64,000 nucleotides of DNA, taken from assembly GCF_016919245.1 (NCBI RefSeq), contig NZ_JAFEJA010000001.1:868001-932000 (forward strand), read 5' to 3'. Below the pieces are notes generated by a model that saw nothing but the letters and a program-made list of their open reading frames with translations, ran no database searches and had not been told where the DNA came from. The position numbers were made by a program, and so were the translations under genes. This DNA comes from Streptomyces zhihengii (GTDB taxonomy: Bacteria > Actinomycetota > Actinomycetes > Streptomycetales > Streptomycetaceae). Of the stretch, positions 62,923 to 64,000 are shown one piece after another; the stretch's first letter is position 1; each line of letters opens with the position of its first letter.

Positions 62923-64000
62923 CGGTGAAGGTCTCGCCCCGCTCGGCCTTGGCGACCAGCAGCGCCGGCGGCCGGAACCGGTCGCCGTAGCGCTCGGCGA
63001 GCTCACGGGCGCGGGCCGTGAAGCCGGGCAGGCCGCCCTCGTAGCCGTTGATGTACTGGAGCACGCCGCCCGTCCAGGCCGGGAAGCCGATGCCCATGAG
63101 GGAGCCGATGTTGGCGTCCGCCACCGAGACCAGCACGCCCTCCTCCAGGCAGCGCACCGAGTCGAGCGCCTCGACGAAGAGCATCCGCTCCCGCATGTCC
63201 TCGAAGGGGATGTCCGTGCCCTCGCGGGTGAAGTGCTCGCGCAGTCCGGGCCAGAGCCCCGCCCGCCTGCCGTCCTCGTCGTAGTCGTAGAAGCCTGCGC
63301 CGCCGCTGCGGCCGGGCCGCCCGAACTCGTCGACCATGCGGTCCACCACCCCGTCCGCGGGGTGTCCCGGCCAGGTGCCGCCGGCCTCCTCGACCGCGCG
63401 CCTGGTCTCCTCACGGATCTTGCGCGGGAGGGTGAGGGTGAGCTCGTCCATCAGGCTGAGCACCTTGGCCGGGTAGCCGGCCTGGGCGGCGGCCTGCTCG
63501 ACGGAGGCCGGTTCGATGCCCTCGCCGACCATGGCGACGCCCTCGTCGATGAAGCGGCCGATGACGCGGGAGGTGAAGAAGCCCCGGGAGTCGTTGACGA
63601 CGATGGGCGTCTTGTCGATCCGCCGGACCAGGTCGAAGGCGCGGGCGAGCGCCTCGTCGCCGGTCTTCCCCCCCTTGATGATCTCCACCAGCGGCATCTT
63701 GTCGACGGGTGAGAAGAAGTGGAGGCCGATGAAGTCGGCCTGGCGCTCCACGCCTTCGGCGAGGGTGGTGATGGGCAGGGTGGAGGTGTTGGAGCACAGC
63801 AGCGCGTCGGGCTCGACGACGTCCTGGATCTCCTGGAACACCTTGTGCTTGAGCGCGGTGTCCTCGAAGACCGCCTCGATGACGACGTCGCAGCCCGCCA
63901 GGTCGGCGGCCTCGGCGGTCGGCGTGATCCGGGCCAGCAGCGCGTCCGCCTTCTCCTGCGTGGTGCGGCCCCGTGAGACGGCCTTGGCGCACAGCTTCTC
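62915..64000 (-). CDS. 3-hydroxyacyl-CoA dehydrogenase (FadB/FadJ-type multifunctional enzyme), 5' truncated
   Basis: C-terminal 361 residues are visible; the gene runs off the window end. The remaining part includes an NAD-binding 3-hydroxyacyl-CoA dehydrogenase domain (DVVIEAVFEDTALKHKVFQE, LLCSNTSTLPITTLAEGV, IGLHFFSPVDKMPLVEIIKG) and the C-terminal dehydrogenase repeats (NDSRGFFTSRVIGRFIDEGV, PADGVVDRMVDEFGRPGRSG). It oxidises 3-hydroxyacyl-CoA to 3-oxoacyl-CoA with NAD+ in beta-oxidation. An enoyl-CoA hydratase half is expected beyond the window. A heptamer repeat array overlaps its stop codon. Confidence 0.93.
   Translation of the reverse strand, partial: EKLCAKAVSRGRTTQEKADALLARITPTAEAADLAGCDVVIEAVFEDTALKHKVFQEIQDVVEPDALLCSNTSTLPITTLAEGVERQADFIGLHFFSPVDKMPLVEIIKGGKTGDEALARAFDLVRRIDKTPIVVNDSRGFFTSRVIGRFIDEGVAMVGEGIEPASVEQAAAQAGYPAKVLSLMDELTLTLPRKIREETRRAVEEAGGTWPGHPADGVVDRMVDEFGRPGRSGGAGFYDYDEDGRRAGLWPGLREHFTREGTDIPFEDMRERMLFVEALDSVRCLEEGVLVSVADANIGSLMGIGFPAWTGGVLQYINGYEGGLPGFTARARELAERYGDRFRPPALLVAKAERGETFTDA

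Overview
The window is about 73% G+C by eye, its genes show strong G/C third-position bias, and GTG starts, leaderless-looking promoters and long GC-rich terminators are common. Together with the family content (RmdA-type GGDEF/EAL protein, Rpf-type muralytic protein, SAV2177-family methyltransferase, SpoIIE-type phosphatase, ECF41 sigma factor) this points to a Streptomyces chromosome. The order fumarate reductase/succinate dehydrogenase - LysR - GGDEF/EAL - methyltransferase - repeat lipoprotein resembles, from memory, the S. coelicolor SCO0922-SCO0930 neighbourhood. No tRNA, rRNA, CRISPR array, transposase or prophage was seen. It reads as ordinary chromosome with regulatory and cell-surface accessory genes.

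Layout. 1-3019: end of a sugar ABC permease, LacI repressor, aldose 1-epimerase. 3088-8087: AhpD/carboxymuconolactone decarboxylase-family (COE) protein, GNAT acetyltransferase, luciferase-like oxidoreductase, UvrA-like ATPase. 8127-12490: sdhCAB-type complex with a divergent LysR regulator. 12722-16953: RmdA-like c-di-GMP protein, methyltransferase, repeat lipoprotein. 17165-18706: prolyl aminopeptidase and MarR regulator sharing an operator. 18879-20962: two convergent paralogous surface proteins and a class F sortase. 21027-24703: polysaccharide deacetylase, USP, CapA-like lipoprotein, ECF sigma factor. 25309-30365: LytS-type kinase, SSS symporter, DUF485 protein, small protein and LytTR regulator, probably a carboxylate-uptake module. 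30536-35729: anti-sigma-like protein, Nei/Fpg glycosylase, WS/DGAT acyltransferase, SpoIIE phosphatase. 35785-41499: lipoprotein, lipase-maturation-factor-like protein, a 56-residue peptide gene, an unusual SDR protein and an 867-bp gene-free gap. 41500-46720: DMT permease overlapping an RpfD-like muralytic enzyme, ROK regulator, 6-phosphogluconate dehydrogenase. 46854-52467: proline-rich peptide, metallo-hydrolase, PanD, ECF41 sigma plus COE operon, P450, methyltransferase. 52584-57240: Clp-N protein, LURP-one-like protein, NarL-type two-component pair. 57510-64000: aldehyde dehydrogenase, TetR, acyl-CoA dehydrogenase, acyl-CoA ligase and 3-hydroxyacyl-CoA dehydrogenase (fatty acid/aldehyde catabolism).

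Most notable signals: (a) identical ECF41-type promoters (TGTCACA-N16-CGTC) before two COE paralogs 46.6 kb apart, only one of which is linked to an ECF41 sigma gene, suggesting one sigma controls a split regulon; (b) a class F sortase beside two paralogous secreted proteins that share a non-LPXTG C-terminal tail, a candidate sortase/substrate system; (c) a 56-residue peptide gene with a good ribosome site and a structured upstream region; (d) a 195-bp element bounded by 23-bp inverted repeats. Adjacent convergent genes are often separated by long near-perfect inverted repeats acting as probable bidirectional terminators.
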